A DNA stretch of 64,000 nucleotides, taken from contig CAVVZJ010000001.1 of NCBI GenBank assembly GCA_963752755.1, forward strand, positions 806,001 to 870,000, read 5' to 3'. Positions 11,701 to 20,513 of this stretch are shown one piece after another. Made by a program: the position numbers and the translations under genes. The notes under the pieces were generated by a model. That model was not told the DNA's origin. It did not search any database and worked only from the letters and a program-made list of their open reading frames with translations. The stretch's first letter is position 1; every line of letters begins with the position of its first letter. The stretch comes from CAVVZJ01 sp963752755 (lineage in GTDB: Bacteria > Planctomycetota > Planctomycetia > Isosphaerales > Isosphaeraceae).

Positions 11701-12187
11701 AGAGGATCGACTCGCCCCAGCCGGTGCCGCTGGGACCGCCCTTGCGGCTGTCCAGGGCCACCACGCTGACCGGCGTGGTGCTGGTCGGGTCGAACGGCAG
11801 GACGACCGGCGGCAGGGTGCCCGGCGGCAGGTTCGGCAGGGTGGAGAGGGCCAGGCTGTTGACCTGGGTCAAGGCGCCGTTGGGATCGACATCGCCATAG
11901 AAGTAGTTGCGGACGATACTGGCGCCGACGATCGAGCGGGACTCCTGGAACCGCTTGCCGTTGGCCTGACCGGTCCAGCGTTCCATGCGGTTGGTGATGT
12001 CTTTTTCGATGCTGGTGGCGGGCATGCCGCCGTAGAAGGTCAAGGTCTGGACGGCCGGGCTCTTGAAGACCGGCAGGATGTCGATCGGGATCATGAAGAG
12101 ACAGAGCACGCCCAGGACGATCACCGTCAAGGCCATGACGGTGACGGCGTAGGCGTTTCGAAGAGAGGCACGTATTAATCCATTCAT
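8751..12187 (-). CDS. RND efflux permease, copy 2 (one frameshift)
   Basis: Paralog of the permease at 4911-8293, with the same architecture and about 1145 residues once one frameshift is repaired. It starts MNGLIRASLRNAYAVTVMAL. It shares long blocks of near-identical DNA with copy 1 (around 8757-9360 and 11697-12100) but diverges in the periplasmic loops, for example a His-rich cytoplasmic insert (GHGHHEHHAVAES) before the second half. One base is missing near 10091-10102 relative to copy 1; restoring it gives 3438 bases, a multiple of three. The His-rich loop is a possible metal-sensing or metal-binding feature, but this is inference. It is divergent from the adaptor gene at 13404. Confidence 0.85.
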
Positions 12188-12888
12188 GGGCGGCTTCTCG
12201 CTCGGAGGGGCAGGAGAATTGGATCGGCGCAAGCCTGAGCGCCACGAGGAACGATCCGGGCGCCGGGATCTCTCCACGGCGCAAGACGACTCGCGGGGCG
12301 GCTCAACAAAGGAGGCGCACGATCGAGCGAGAAGGGGGGGACGACTCGGCCGTGGCCGCCCAGCTCGATGGGATGCAATCGATCTGCTTGGGAACGTCAA
12401 GCGCGGCCGGGGCCAGCGCGATCCATTCTTCACCCTCGGGCTCGTCGCCATCCGAGGAGATTCGCGGCGGCGCCATCTCGGGGTCTTCCGACCCGACGGG
12501 GCCTTGCCGGATGACGGGAATCGCGTTCGCTGGTGGGATCGCTGTGAGGCTAGCCTGGGAACGCTGGGGATGTCTGTTGTGGGAACCGGACCCGACGCGC
12601 ACATCCGCTGGCACGATCAGCATCGTGAAGGCCAACAGAACTCGAATTGCGCGTCCCGGCATCTGGTCTTCCATCTTGATGATCTATCATGAATCGATGC
12701 AGTTTCGATCGACTCACGACCATGACCTCGCCATTGTTCTCGCGAAAGTCGCTGGAGTCAACACCTCGGTCGGAGGGAAAGCCCGTGATCCAACGAGTTG
12801 ACCCGATGGCCAACGACGGTTACGATGTTACGAAGTGGGCGATTCGGTAAACGACTCCCCAAGCAATTCCTAGGACAAATCCGCCACG
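12188..12888. other. Divergent intergenic region of the efflux locus
   Basis: About 700 bases between the minus-strand RND gene and the plus-strand small protein and adaptor. It holds one doubtful small minus-strand gene (12303-12662). The promoters of both directions should lie here; no clear -35/-10 pair was identified. Confidence 0.5.
12303..12662 (-). CDS. Possible small secreted protein
   Basis: 119 codons. The N-terminus MPGRAIRVLLAFTMLIVPAD resembles a signal peptide, and a GGAAG precedes the start by six bases; a Met four codons upstream (12674) is an alternative. The mature part is acidic and Pro/Ser-rich, with two Cys. No family is recognised. It is co-directional with, and immediately upstream of, the second RND permease. 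It could be a chance frame in GC-rich DNA; the signal-like N-terminus is the only support. Confidence 0.35.
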   Translation of the reverse strand: MPGRAIRVLLAFTMLIVPADVRVGSGSHNRHPQRSQASLTAIPPANAIPVIRQGPVGSEDPEMAPPRISSDGDEPEGEEWIALAPAALDVPKQIDCIPSSWAATAESSPPSRSIVRLLC

Positions 12889-13239
12889 ATGAGACTGGCC
12901 GGCCTGATCTTGATGGCGACCCTGACGTTCGCCACCCTCGGGCATCCGCTCTCCAGGACCGCTGCCAGCGGACTTGTGGGCTCGGGCTCCGATGCGCGGG
13001 CCAACCTCGTGGCGTTCCCGCCGGCCGGCTCCGTGGACCTGGCCCCCGCTGTCCCATTCCAGGGGCGGGGCCTCCATGAGTCGGCCCTCGAATCGGAAGA
13101 GACCGACACCGACGCCTCGATCGCGGACCTGCCGGTCTCCCACGGCCTGGCCGACACCGACCAGCCCGGTTCGACCGCCCCCAACTCCACCCATCCCGAT
13201 CCGCATCGGTCCTCGCGCAGCCGCCCCTTGCGGTGCTGA
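12889..13239 (+). CDS. Possible small secreted protein upstream of the adaptor gene
   Basis: 116 codons. Starts MRLAGLILMATLTFATLGHP, a plausible signal peptide, followed by a low-complexity Ser/Asp/Pro region ending in RPLRC. No recognised domain. It lies 165 bases upstream of the HlyD-type adaptor on the same strand and could be co-transcribed. The ribosome binding site is weak. Treat as tentative. Confidence 0.4.
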   Translation: MRLAGLILMATLTFATLGHPLSRTAASGLVGSGSDARANLVAFPPAGSVDLAPAVPFQGRGLHESALESEETDTDASIADLPVSHGLADTDQPGSTAPNSTHPDPHRSSRSRPLRC

Positions 13240-13403
13240 GGAGCGGCTTGGGGTCTCCACTTCCCCCCCGCGACCGATTCTCGGTGCCCGCCTGGCCTGT
13301 CCTGATGGGCACCCCCTGCCGTCTTTCGGATTTGGATGCGCCGGGTGATCGACGGGACGCACCCGTCGCCCCCCGTACCTCGGTGATTGCGGAGGTCCTG
13401 AAC

Positions 13404-14934
13404 ATGGCGGTCGAGCCGACCCAACAGACTCAGTCAATTCACGAAACCAATGATGCTCATGGGCATGCCGCTACCGTGACGGCGGCCCACCCCCAACCTG
13501 CGGCCCCACGGCCTCGCCCGGCGGCCCCGCCTCCCGGTGGCAAATCGCCCTGGCGCTGGTTGTTAACGATTGTCATGCTGGCGGTCGTCGGTGCGGTCGC
13601 TGTCTGGTTTTACGCCTCGGGACGCAACCCGACCGCGGCCGAAGCCAGCGAAAGGGCCAAGCAGGCTGGCCGGCGAAGAATCGGTTCCGCTCGTCGAGGT
13701 GGTCACGCCCACGGCCGGCGGGATCGAGCGGACGAGCACCCAGCCCGGTACCCTCATGGCCTTCGAGTCGGCCGACCTCTACGCCAAGGTCTCCGGCTAC
13801 CTGATGACCCTCAACGTGGACATCGGCGACCCGGTCAAGAAGGGCGACGTCCTGGCCGAGATCGAGGACCCCGAGGTCCACAAGGCCGTCGAGCAGTCCG
13901 AGGCCGCCCTGAAGAAGGCCCAGGCTTCCGTCAAGGTGGCCCAGGCCCGCATCGACACGGCCGAGGCCGAGGTCAAGGCGTCTCAGGCCGAGCAGCACAA
14001 GTACGAGGAGGACGTCAAGCAATACGAGGCGATGCGGATTTATCGCGAGAGCGAGCTGGATCGCTACCGGAAACTGGCCGCCAGTAACTCGATCGAACGC
14101 AAGCTCGTGGACGAGGAGCTGGAGCACTACAACGCCACGGTCTCCGCCGAGAACGCGTCCAAGGCGGCCGTGAAGTCGGCCGAGGCGAAGGTTTTCGCCT
14201 CGCAGGCTCAGGTTCAGCAGGCGCAGGCGGACCTGGAAGAGGCGAAGGCGTACGTCGAGGTCGCCAAGGCCGACCTGGACAAGGCCCAGGTGATCGCCGC
14301 CTACACCAAGATCACCTCGCCCTACAACGGCGTGATCACCGCCCGCAACTTCTTCCGCGGCGACTTCATCCGCTCGGCCGATGTGGGCAACAACAGCACC
14401 CCGCTCCTCTCGGTCGCCCGCACCGACAAGCTCCGCGTTGTCGTCCAGGTGCCCGACCGCGATGTGCCGTTCGTCGATCGCGGCGACTCGGCCGTGGTGC
14501 ATATCGACGCCCTGCCCGGCGAGAGGTTCGTCGCCAAGGTCTCGCGGTTCTCCGAGTCGGAGGACTCCGCCGACCGGACCATGCGGACCGAGATCGACCT
14601 TGAGAATCCTGACGACCGGCTCCGCGAGGGAATGTACGGCAACGTCACGATCGTTCTCCAGGCGGCCGAGAAGAGCGCCCTGACCATCCCCGCCAACAGC
14701 CTCGTCCAGCAGGATGGCCGCGGCATGGGCGCCGTCTATATCGTCCGCGACGGCAAGGTCGAGCTGCGCCCGGTCAAGGTTGGCAAGGACAACGGCCTCC
14801 ATGTCGAGATCCTCAACGGCATCCAGCCCAGCGACCAGGTCGTCGTCCGCTACAGCGGCTCGATCTCCCAGGGCCTCGCCGTCCGGACTGAGCAGTACAA
14901 GGACGCTCTGCCCGGCGGTGAAGCCGAGAGTTGA
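13404..14934 (+). CDS. HlyD/MexA-type periplasmic adaptor (one frameshift)
   Basis: Membrane-fusion protein bridging an RND permease to a TolC channel. Start at 13404, with GGAGGT seven bases upstream. It has a Pro/His-rich cytoplasmic N-terminus, one TM anchor (WLLTIVMLAVVGAVAVWFYA), a lipoyl half-motif (ADLYAKVSGYLMTLNVDIGD), a long Ala/Glu-rich coiled-coil hairpin (roughly residues 150-270), then the second lipoyl half and beta-barrel (ITSPYNGVITARNFFRGDFI; DAVVHID-like region). One extra base near 13671 splits the frame between AKQAG and EESVPLVEV; removing it gives 1530 bases, 509 residues. It is divergent from two RND genes and is the only adaptor seen here, so it may serve both. Confidence 0.88.
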
Positions 14935-14995
14935 TTGATCGATCGATCGCCAGCGTCGCGCTGGCATCGTGGATCGTCCCGAATGCATCACCGAT

Positions 14996-15027
14996 GGCGT
15001 CGCGGCTTCCCCGGAAGCCGCGACGCC
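14996..15027 (+). terminator. Hairpin downstream of the adaptor gene
   Basis: Perfect 15-bp stem (14996-15010 with 15013-15027) and a 2-base loop, about 60 bases after the adaptor stop. No T tract follows, so it could be a terminator or an mRNA 3'-end stabiliser. Confidence 0.6.
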
Positions 15028-15188
15028 CTCGCGTTGTGATCGTCACGACCCGGTTTCGAACAACAACCGGACCCTCAGCCTCAGATCGCCAATTGGACGA
15101 CGCCCCGATCTCCGATCATAGTAAACAAGAAGTGGCGATCCCTGCCCCCGGGATTGCCCGACCGATCGGAGAGGCACGGAGGCTTGAG

Positions 15189-16121
15189 ATGTCCAGGCGA
15201 TCGCGAAGGGTACGCCTCGCGCCGGAGGTGGTCGAGCCCCGGCTCGTCATGAATAGTTCCGCTCTCGTCCCGTTCCCGACACTCGATTCCGCGACCGGCG
15301 TTGTGCGGACTCCCCGGGAAGTGGCGTTGGTCCGCAATACGATCCAGGCTCAGAACCTGGCCGCTCACAAACACTCGACGATCATCGGCCTCAGCGCCAC
15401 GCCGACGGCCGGCAGCAACCTGCAACCCCGGCTCGTCCACGCGACCGACGCTGCGGGCCGCGCGCTCCCGTTCCGCCAGGGGGCGCCGCTCGTCCGACCC
15501 TGGCACCCGTTCGCCCTGGCCTACACCAAGGTCGCCAACCCCGGCGCCGTCAACATCGGCCTGACCGGTCGCCAGGACAGCACCGGCGCGGCGGTCGTCG
15601 CCAGCACCCTGCCGGGCGACCTCAACCACGACGGCAAGGTCAACCTGACCGACCTGAAGCTCTTCCAGTCGGCATTCCTCACGACGCCCCTCGACGCCTT
15701 CTACAACCCCGCCGCCGACGCCAACCACAACGGTTTCGTCGGTCACGGTGACGCCAAGCTGCTGCTGCGGAACATGACGCCCCTGACTCCCAGGATCCCG
15801 CTCAAGGTCGATCTCGCCCTGGCACCGGGCCAGTATGCGGCTGGCACGAAGTATCAGAACTCGGGCGGCATCACCCGGCTCACCCACGTCACCGTCGTCG
15901 GCCATACCACACCCGGCTCGATCGTCTTCGCCGACTCCGGTCTGGGCGACTACACCTTCACCGGCCCGGCCCTCGCCGCCGATGCCAACGGCAACTTCGC
16001 CGTGAATGTTACGATTGACCCCCAGGATGCCCTCCACAACACCGAGTACCTCGTCATCGATCCCTACGGCCAGCAGAAATATCAGGCCTTCCCGATCCTC
16101 TACATCGGTCCCTCGTCTTGA
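15189..16121 (+). CDS. Exported protein with dockerin-like calcium-binding repeats
   Basis: 310 residues; start at 15189 supported by a GGAGG seven bases upstream. The N-terminus MSRRSRRVRLAPEVVEPRLV is the basic LxPExxEPRxxxS motif seen on many planctomycete surface proteins. A pair of EF-hand/dockerin-like loops occurs near residues 140-200: GDLNHDGKVNLTDLKLFQSA and DANHNGFVGHGDAKLLLRNM (the second lacks the canonical first-Asp spacing). The C-terminal part is a beta-rich domain (GYNT-free; FADSGLGDYTFTGPALAADA). The exact role is unknown; it probably acts outside the cytoplasm. It is followed by a strong hairpin terminator. Confidence 0.7.
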   Translation: MSRRSRRVRLAPEVVEPRLVMNSSALVPFPTLDSATGVVRTPREVALVRNTIQAQNLAAHKHSTIIGLSATPTAGSNLQPRLVHATDAAGRALPFRQGAPLVRPWHPFALAYTKVANPGAVNIGLTGRQDSTGAAVVASTLPGDLNHDGKVNLTDLKLFQSAFLTTPLDAFYNPAADANHNGFVGHGDAKLLLRNMTPLTPRIPLKVDLALAPGQYAAGTKYQNSGGITRLTHVTVVGHTTPGSIVFADSGLGDYTFTGPALAADANGNFAVNVTIDPQDALHNTEYLVIDPYGQQKYQAFPILYIGPSS

Positions 16122-16181
16122 CCGGGAATCGCCCGGGAGACGGACCTTCAAGCCGCGATCCCGAGCCGCTTCGGCCAACCA

Positions 16182-16224
16182 ACCAGGGCGGCGCTCGACA
16201 AATCCCGTCGAGCGCCGCCCTGGT
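16182..16224 (+). terminator. Hairpin terminator
   Basis: Perfect 18-bp stem (16182-16199 with 16207-16224) and a 7-base loop, 60 bases after the stop of the dockerin-like gene; only a short CCATTT tail follows. Confidence 0.75.
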
Positions 16225-16409
16225 CCATTTCCGGGACTCAGCCTGGAGGGTTCGTCCCGAGCCGCTCCGGAACAGACCGTGCGTCCCAGCCGAGATCGCC
16301 TTCATGTGCTATAATAGATCCTGGCTCCTTGGCAATCCGATGTGAGTCTTGATCCCGTCGCTCGCCGGATTCGGTGCGGCGGAATCGCGACGCCGTGGCG
16401 CGTCCCGCA

Positions 16410-16580
16410 CACCGAACGAACTTCACAATGGGTAAAATCGCTTCTTAAATAGTCTTTGACAAACTGTTTGCGATCGCAGTTTTGCCGCGATGGGAAGCGT
16501 CCCCCTGACGTCCTCGCGTCGTTTCGACACCGTCCCAGCCGCGTCGCCGGCGCGTCGTCCCTGCGTTCCTGATCCGTCCC
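16410..16580 (+). repeat. Intergenic element with 11-bp phased CGTC array (copy 2)
   Basis: The core at 16410 (CACCGAACGAACTTCACAAT) is followed after 83 bp by eight 11-bp units (16493-16580). CGT occurs in every unit at exactly the same phase (G of GT at 16499, 16510, 16521, 16532, 16543, 16554, 16565, 16576). This is the longest array in the window. CTTTGACA lies downstream of the core (16454) here, rather than upstream as in copies 1, 3 and 5. Confidence 0.85.
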
Positions 16581-16762
16581 GGGTCACCGGCGTCTGTCAA
16601 AGAAAGCGTTGCTTTCCCACTCAGCCCCGATTCCAGGCCGCTCCCGGAAGCGGGGTCACGGCTGGGCGTCGACGGGAACTCCGCACAGACGGACGCTCCC
16701 ATCGGGCCGGTGGCTGGCGCGAAGGGCCGCGGCGTCCCTCCGATCCGCAATTCAAACGAAGT

Positions 16763-16803
16763 AACGCCAGTCGGGACGGTTTACGACCATCCCGACGGGC
16801 GTT
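16763..16803 (-). terminator. Hairpin terminator of the TolC-like operon
   Basis: 14-bp stem with one mismatch (16763-16776 and 16790-16803), 30 bases past the stop codon at 16834 when read on the minus strand. Confidence 0.65.
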
Positions 16804-16833
16804 GAGAGTGGGGTAGTGAGGCGTCCGACCGGC

Positions 16834-18519
16834 TCAGGGCTTGTGGCTGAGCAGCCGGAAGTGGGAGTCCGCGGGCGGCATCGGCTGGGCGGGGTGGACC
16901 GGTTCCAGCACGTGCGGACAGAGGGAGAAGGGCGAGTGCAGCGGCGTCGTGATCGGCGGCGGGTCGATTGGCTCGGTCGGAGGCGGACCGGGCGGGGGGG
17001 GGGAGCCGAGCGCGACGAAGAGGCGGAACTGGGCCTGGTTATACTGAGTGATGGCCTCGATCAGGGAGATACGGGCCTCGTTCAGCAGTTCGAGGTTGTC
17101 GAGCACCTCGATCGGCTTGCCGAGGTTCTGCCGGGACCGGGTCAGGTCCTCGCGGAAGCCGGCGTCGGCGGCCGCGAGCTGGCGGCGGGCTTGTTCGATC
17201 TGGAGCAGACGGGCTCCCGAGATGGCCAGGGCCGAGGCGACCTCGCGGCGGACGACATTGATCGTCACCGATCGTTGCGCCACGGCCCGGCCGATCTCGG
17301 CGCGTCGCCGTCTCTGGCGGGCGAGGTTGCCCTCGCCGAAGTTCATCAGCGTCCAGATCAGGCGAACGTCGAAGTCCGTTCGTCCGGCGGTCCGTCCGAA
17401 GAGGGGTTGCGAGAGGTTCGAACCACCGGCGAACGCACCACCGCTGAAGCCGAGCCAGAGTGTCGGCAGGAGCGGCCGGAAGATTTCCTCCCGAAGCTCG
17501 ACCTGGGCCTGGGCGATCTCGGCCGTCCGGGCGACCAGCTCGGGCCGGCGTCGGAGGGCCAGTTGCGTCAGTTCCGCCGGGTTGGAGGCCGGATCGACCA
17601 GCACGATCGGGCTCAGAGGCCCCGATCGGGGCGAGAGCCGGATCGAGGGGTCGAGGTTCAACCGCTGGGCCAGCCGGGCGGAGGCCGCGGCGACCTCACC
17701 CTCGGCCGCCTGGACGTTGTTCCGGCGGAGCTGCCGCTGGACCTCGGCCCGCAAGGCATCGGCCTCGCGGCGCTCGCCGGCCTCGGCGAAGCCGGCCGTG
17801 ATCCGCGCCACCTCGGCCGTCTGGGCCTCAGCCAGCCTCAGCGCTTCGAGCCGGGACTGGGCTCCCAGCAGTTCCAGGTACAGCGAGGCGACCTCCAGCA
17901 AGGTGCTGTTGGCCGTGGCCATGGCGTCGAACTGCGTCCGACGGACCCGCTGGCGGGCCGCCAGGGGCTCGAACCAGGCTTCGGTGATCGGGCTGACGAT
18001 GTTCACCGCCGGGAAGGCGAGGCTCTCGGCCGCCAGGGTCCGCGAACCGCCGCCGAAGTAGAGCGACTGCTCCGACAGGCTCAGGATGCGGCCCGAGGAC
18101 CGCTGGAGGTTGCCGGTATGGCCGTGGTAGTTGGCACCCGCGTTGAGCGTCGGCAGCAGCAAGGCGCGGGCCGCCTGCTGCAGGGCCAGGGCCCCGAGGA
18201 TCTCGGCGCGGGCCCGGGCGATCTCGGGGTTTTCCACGTCCGCCAGCCGCAAGGCGACCGACAGGTCGATCGGGTATTCCGGCTGAGCCGGCACGGCCGG
18301 CGGGATCGCTTCGAACGGCACCGGGGTGGCCGTCTCCAGGGACTGGCCCAGCGTGGGAACCGAGGTCCCGGGGGGGGATGGGGCCTGGAATCCTTCGGCC
18401 CGAGGGCCGATCAGCGCCGCGGTCAGGGAGAGCAGGCCGACCCGGAGCGGGCCGGCGATCGCTATACCCCACGGCGCGGGTCGGTTCTCGGACGCCTCCT
18501 GCGTCCGTTTTCTCTTCAT
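16834..18519 (-). CDS. TolC-family outer-membrane efflux protein, copy 2
   Basis: 561-residue outer-membrane efflux protein (two OEP repeats), forming the trimeric exit duct of tripartite pumps. The N-terminus is basic, followed by a hydrophobic segment (RVGLLSLTAALIGPRAEG) compatible with export. The first repeat opens IDLSVALRLADVENPEIARA and has the Ala-rich helical hairpins typical of the family; the second repeat includes LLQIEQARRQLAAADAGFRE. The C-terminus is Pro-rich. It follows the paralog at 18535-20298 by only 15 bases, so the two are co-transcribed. Together with the RND and HlyD genes nearby it suggests one or two complete tripartite systems. Confidence 0.85.
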   Translation of the reverse strand: MKRKRTQEASENRPAPWGIAIAGPLRVGLLSLTAALIGPRAEGFQAPSPPGTSVPTLGQSLETATPVPFEAIPPAVPAQPEYPIDLSVALRLADVENPEIARARAEILGALALQQAARALLLPTLNAGANYHGHTGNLQRSSGRILSLSEQSLYFGGGSRTLAAESLAFPAVNIVSPITEAWFEPLAARQRVRRTQFDAMATANSTLLEVASLYLELLGAQSRLEALRLAEAQTAEVARITAGFAEAGERREADALRAEVQRQLRRNNVQAAEGEVAAASARLAQRLNLDPSIRLSPRSGPLSPIVLVDPASNPAELTQLALRRRPELVARTAEIAQAQVELREEIFRPLLPTLWLGFSGGAFAGGSNLSQPLFGRTAGRTDFDVRLIWTLMNFGEGNLARQRRRRAEIGRAVAQRSVTINVVRREVASALAISGARLLQIEQARRQLAAADAGFREDLTRSRQNLGKPIEVLDNLELLNEARISLIEAITQYNQAQFRLFVALGSPPPPGPPPTEPIDPPPITTPLHSPFSLCPHVLEPVHPAQPMPPADSHFRLLSHKP

Positions 18520-18534
18520 GGCCGTCTCCTCACC

Positions 18535-20298
18535 TCACCTGGGCAGGACGACCCGCTGGACCTCGTCGGCCGGAGCGGGGGTCTGCGGTCCGACGTTGGG
18601 CGCCACCGCCGCCGCGGGTTGCGGCGCGCCGGGCCGAGGGGTCATCGCCACGGGTGGGGCCTGGAAGGGCCCCGGCTGGGTGGGGGGAATCGGGGCCGTC
18701 GGAGCCTCCGGCGCCGGCTGGGACGTCGTCTGCGTCGGCTCGACTCCCTCGGTCGGCACCGGCCGGGCCAGCACGTTGGCCGGCGGCTGACCCAGTGCGA
18801 CGTACAGCGAGAAATGCGCCTCGTTGTACTCCACGATCGCATCCAGATACGCCTCACGCGACCGTGCCAGCAACCGGAAGCTGTTGATCAGCTCGATCGG
18901 CAGGATCTCACGCCCTTGCTGGGCGGCCCGCTCCTTGATCCGGGCCAGGTCACGCTCAAACGCTCCCTTGCCTGCCCGCACCGCCTGCTCGGTCGTGCCG
19001 ATCTGGGCAAACCGGGCGTGCGTCAGGGCATACGCCTGGGCCACCTCGGCGCGGATTCGGTTGAGGACCGACAATTGCTCGTATCGGGTGATCTGCAACT
19101 GGGCCTTGGCCTGATTGATCAGCGCGGCGTTGCCGACGCCCATGTTCAGGATCGACCAGTAGGTCACCGCGTCGAAGTCGGTCCGGCTTCCAAAGCCGCC
19201 GAAGATCGGCCGCACCAGGTTACTACCGCCGCCGAAGCCACCGGCACTGAAGCCGAGGATGTAGTTCGGCGAGAACGGCAGCACCTTGGCACCGCTGAGC
19301 GACAGCAGAGCCGCCCGGATCGCCGCCCGACGCTCGGCCAGCTCGGGCCGCTGCATCAAGGCGATCGCGATCAGTTGAGGAATGGGGATCGGGTCCGGTA
19401 CGACCGGCTGCGGCACCGCCCAGGCGTCGGTCGGGTGCAGCCGGACCGACGGATCGACGTTGATCGCCTGCGCCAGCCGGGCCGAGGCCGTTATGACCGT
19501 GCCTTCGGCTGCCTGCAAATCCGCCTCGCGGATCGCCAGCTCGGCTGCGGCCCGGTTGGCGTCTGCCAGCCGGCCCTCGCCCGACTCGGCGTAGTTGGCC
19601 GTCAGCCTCGCGATCTCGGCGGCCTCTTCGCGGTTCTGCTGGGCGATCGACAGCCGGCCCTCGGCCCGGATCAACTCGCTGTAGGCCAGCGTCACCTCTA
19701 GGAAGACCTGGTTGCGGACCGCGATGGTGGCAAACTCGCGCTGCTGCACCACCTGGCGCGCCGTCAGCCAGGCGTAGATGCCGGTCGCGATGTTACCGGT
19801 CATCACCAGGCCCGGGATGTTCACCGTGCCGGCCGCGACCGCGTTCGACCCCGCACCAACGTACAGGGCGCTTCGGTTGACGCTCAACATGTTACCGTTG
19901 GACTGCTGCAAGACGCCCGTGTGGGTGTCGTAGTTGCCACCGCCGTTGATCGTCGGCAGCAACTGGGCCGCGGCAAACTGCCGCAAGGCCACCGCTTCCA
20001 GGACCCGCTGACGGGCCACGAGCAACTCGGGGTTCTGCACTCCGGCGAGCCGGAGTGCCATGTTCAGGTCAATCGGACTGGAGTTGGCATTGAGTAGCCC
20101 GGTCGTACTGGCGGGCCCGGTGGCCACGCCACTGCCGGGCACGTCCAGGGTCGTCGTCGGGACCGGTGGGGTCCCTGGCATCGGCGCCGGCCCGGACACG
20201 CCCTCCGGCGTTTCCTGGCCCAATCCCCTCGCTGGCGATCCCAGGATGACCCCGGAGACCACGGCGAGGCTCCCTATCAGCCCCTTGAGGCGTTTCAT
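18535..20298 (-). CDS. TolC-family outer-membrane efflux protein, copy 1
   Basis: 587 residues from the start at 20298 (MKRLKGLIGSLAVVSGVILG, a signal peptide, with GGAGCTGGGCG upstream). A longer frame to 20361 would hide the signal peptide. Contains two OEP repeats: IDLNMALRLAGVQNPELLVA near the N-terminus and LARIKERAAQQGREILPIEL in the second half. The C-terminal 70 residues are Pro/Thr-rich (PTEGVEPTQTTSQPAPEAPT), probably periplasmic. First gene of a two-gene operon with the paralog at 16834-18519. Confidence 0.85.
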   Translation of the reverse strand: MKRLKGLIGSLAVVSGVILGSPARGLGQETPEGVSGPAPMPGTPPVPTTTLDVPGSGVATGPASTTGLLNANSSPIDLNMALRLAGVQNPELLVARQRVLEAVALRQFAAAQLLPTINGGGNYDTHTGVLQQSNGNMLSVNRSALYVGAGSNAVAAGTVNIPGLVMTGNIATGIYAWLTARQVVQQREFATIAVRNQVFLEVTLAYSELIRAEGRLSIAQQNREEAAEIARLTANYAESGEGRLADANRAAAELAIREADLQAAEGTVITASARLAQAINVDPSVRLHPTDAWAVPQPVVPDPIPIPQLIAIALMQRPELAERRAAIRAALLSLSGAKVLPFSPNYILGFSAGGFGGGSNLVRPIFGGFGSRTDFDAVTYWSILNMGVGNAALINQAKAQLQITRYEQLSVLNRIRAEVAQAYALTHARFAQIGTTEQAVRAGKGAFERDLARIKERAAQQGREILPIELINSFRLLARSREAYLDAIVEYNEAHFSLYVALGQPPANVLARPVPTEGVEPTQTTSQPAPEAPTAPIPPTQPGPFQAPPVAMTPRPGAPQPAAAVAPNVGPQTPAPADEVQRVVLPR

Positions 20299-20513
20299 AT
20301 CGCCCAGCTCCTCGGGCGGCAAGAATCTCCCTCGGATCGTCGTCCGGCGATCCAACCACAACGATCATCGACCACTGGCCCCCCGGCCTTTACCTGGAGT
20401 GCCCCGCCACCCGTATGTCAAGGTCCCGGGGCCGCCGCGCCGACTCCGGCCTCGCGCAGACCAGGCAGGTTCGCCAGGCCCGCACTCATCTTTGGATCAT
20501 GGCCGCCGGTCGC

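Larger units (their letters stand above)
16225..16833. other. Gene-free convergent intergenic region
   Basis: About 600 bases between two gene 3' ends. It contains copy 2 of the 11-bp phased element and the terminator of the TolC operon (16763-16803). A TATAAT-like hexamer at 16310 has no good -35 partner. Confidence 0.55.

Noticed and set aside
16310..16315. TATAAT at 16310 as a promoter -10
   Set aside because: No -35 hexamer at a suitable distance; next gene downstream on that strand is more than 2 kb away. Kept as a note only.
16493..16580. The 11-bp array as a protein-coding repeat
   Set aside because: Eleven is not a multiple of three, no ORF follows the array in all copies, and the conserved positions are the same in every 11-bp unit.
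16816..19701. A 961-codon plus-strand frame over the TolC-like genes
   Set aside because: Antisense shadow; Arg/Gly/Gln-rich without motifs, while the minus strand encodes two OEP proteins.
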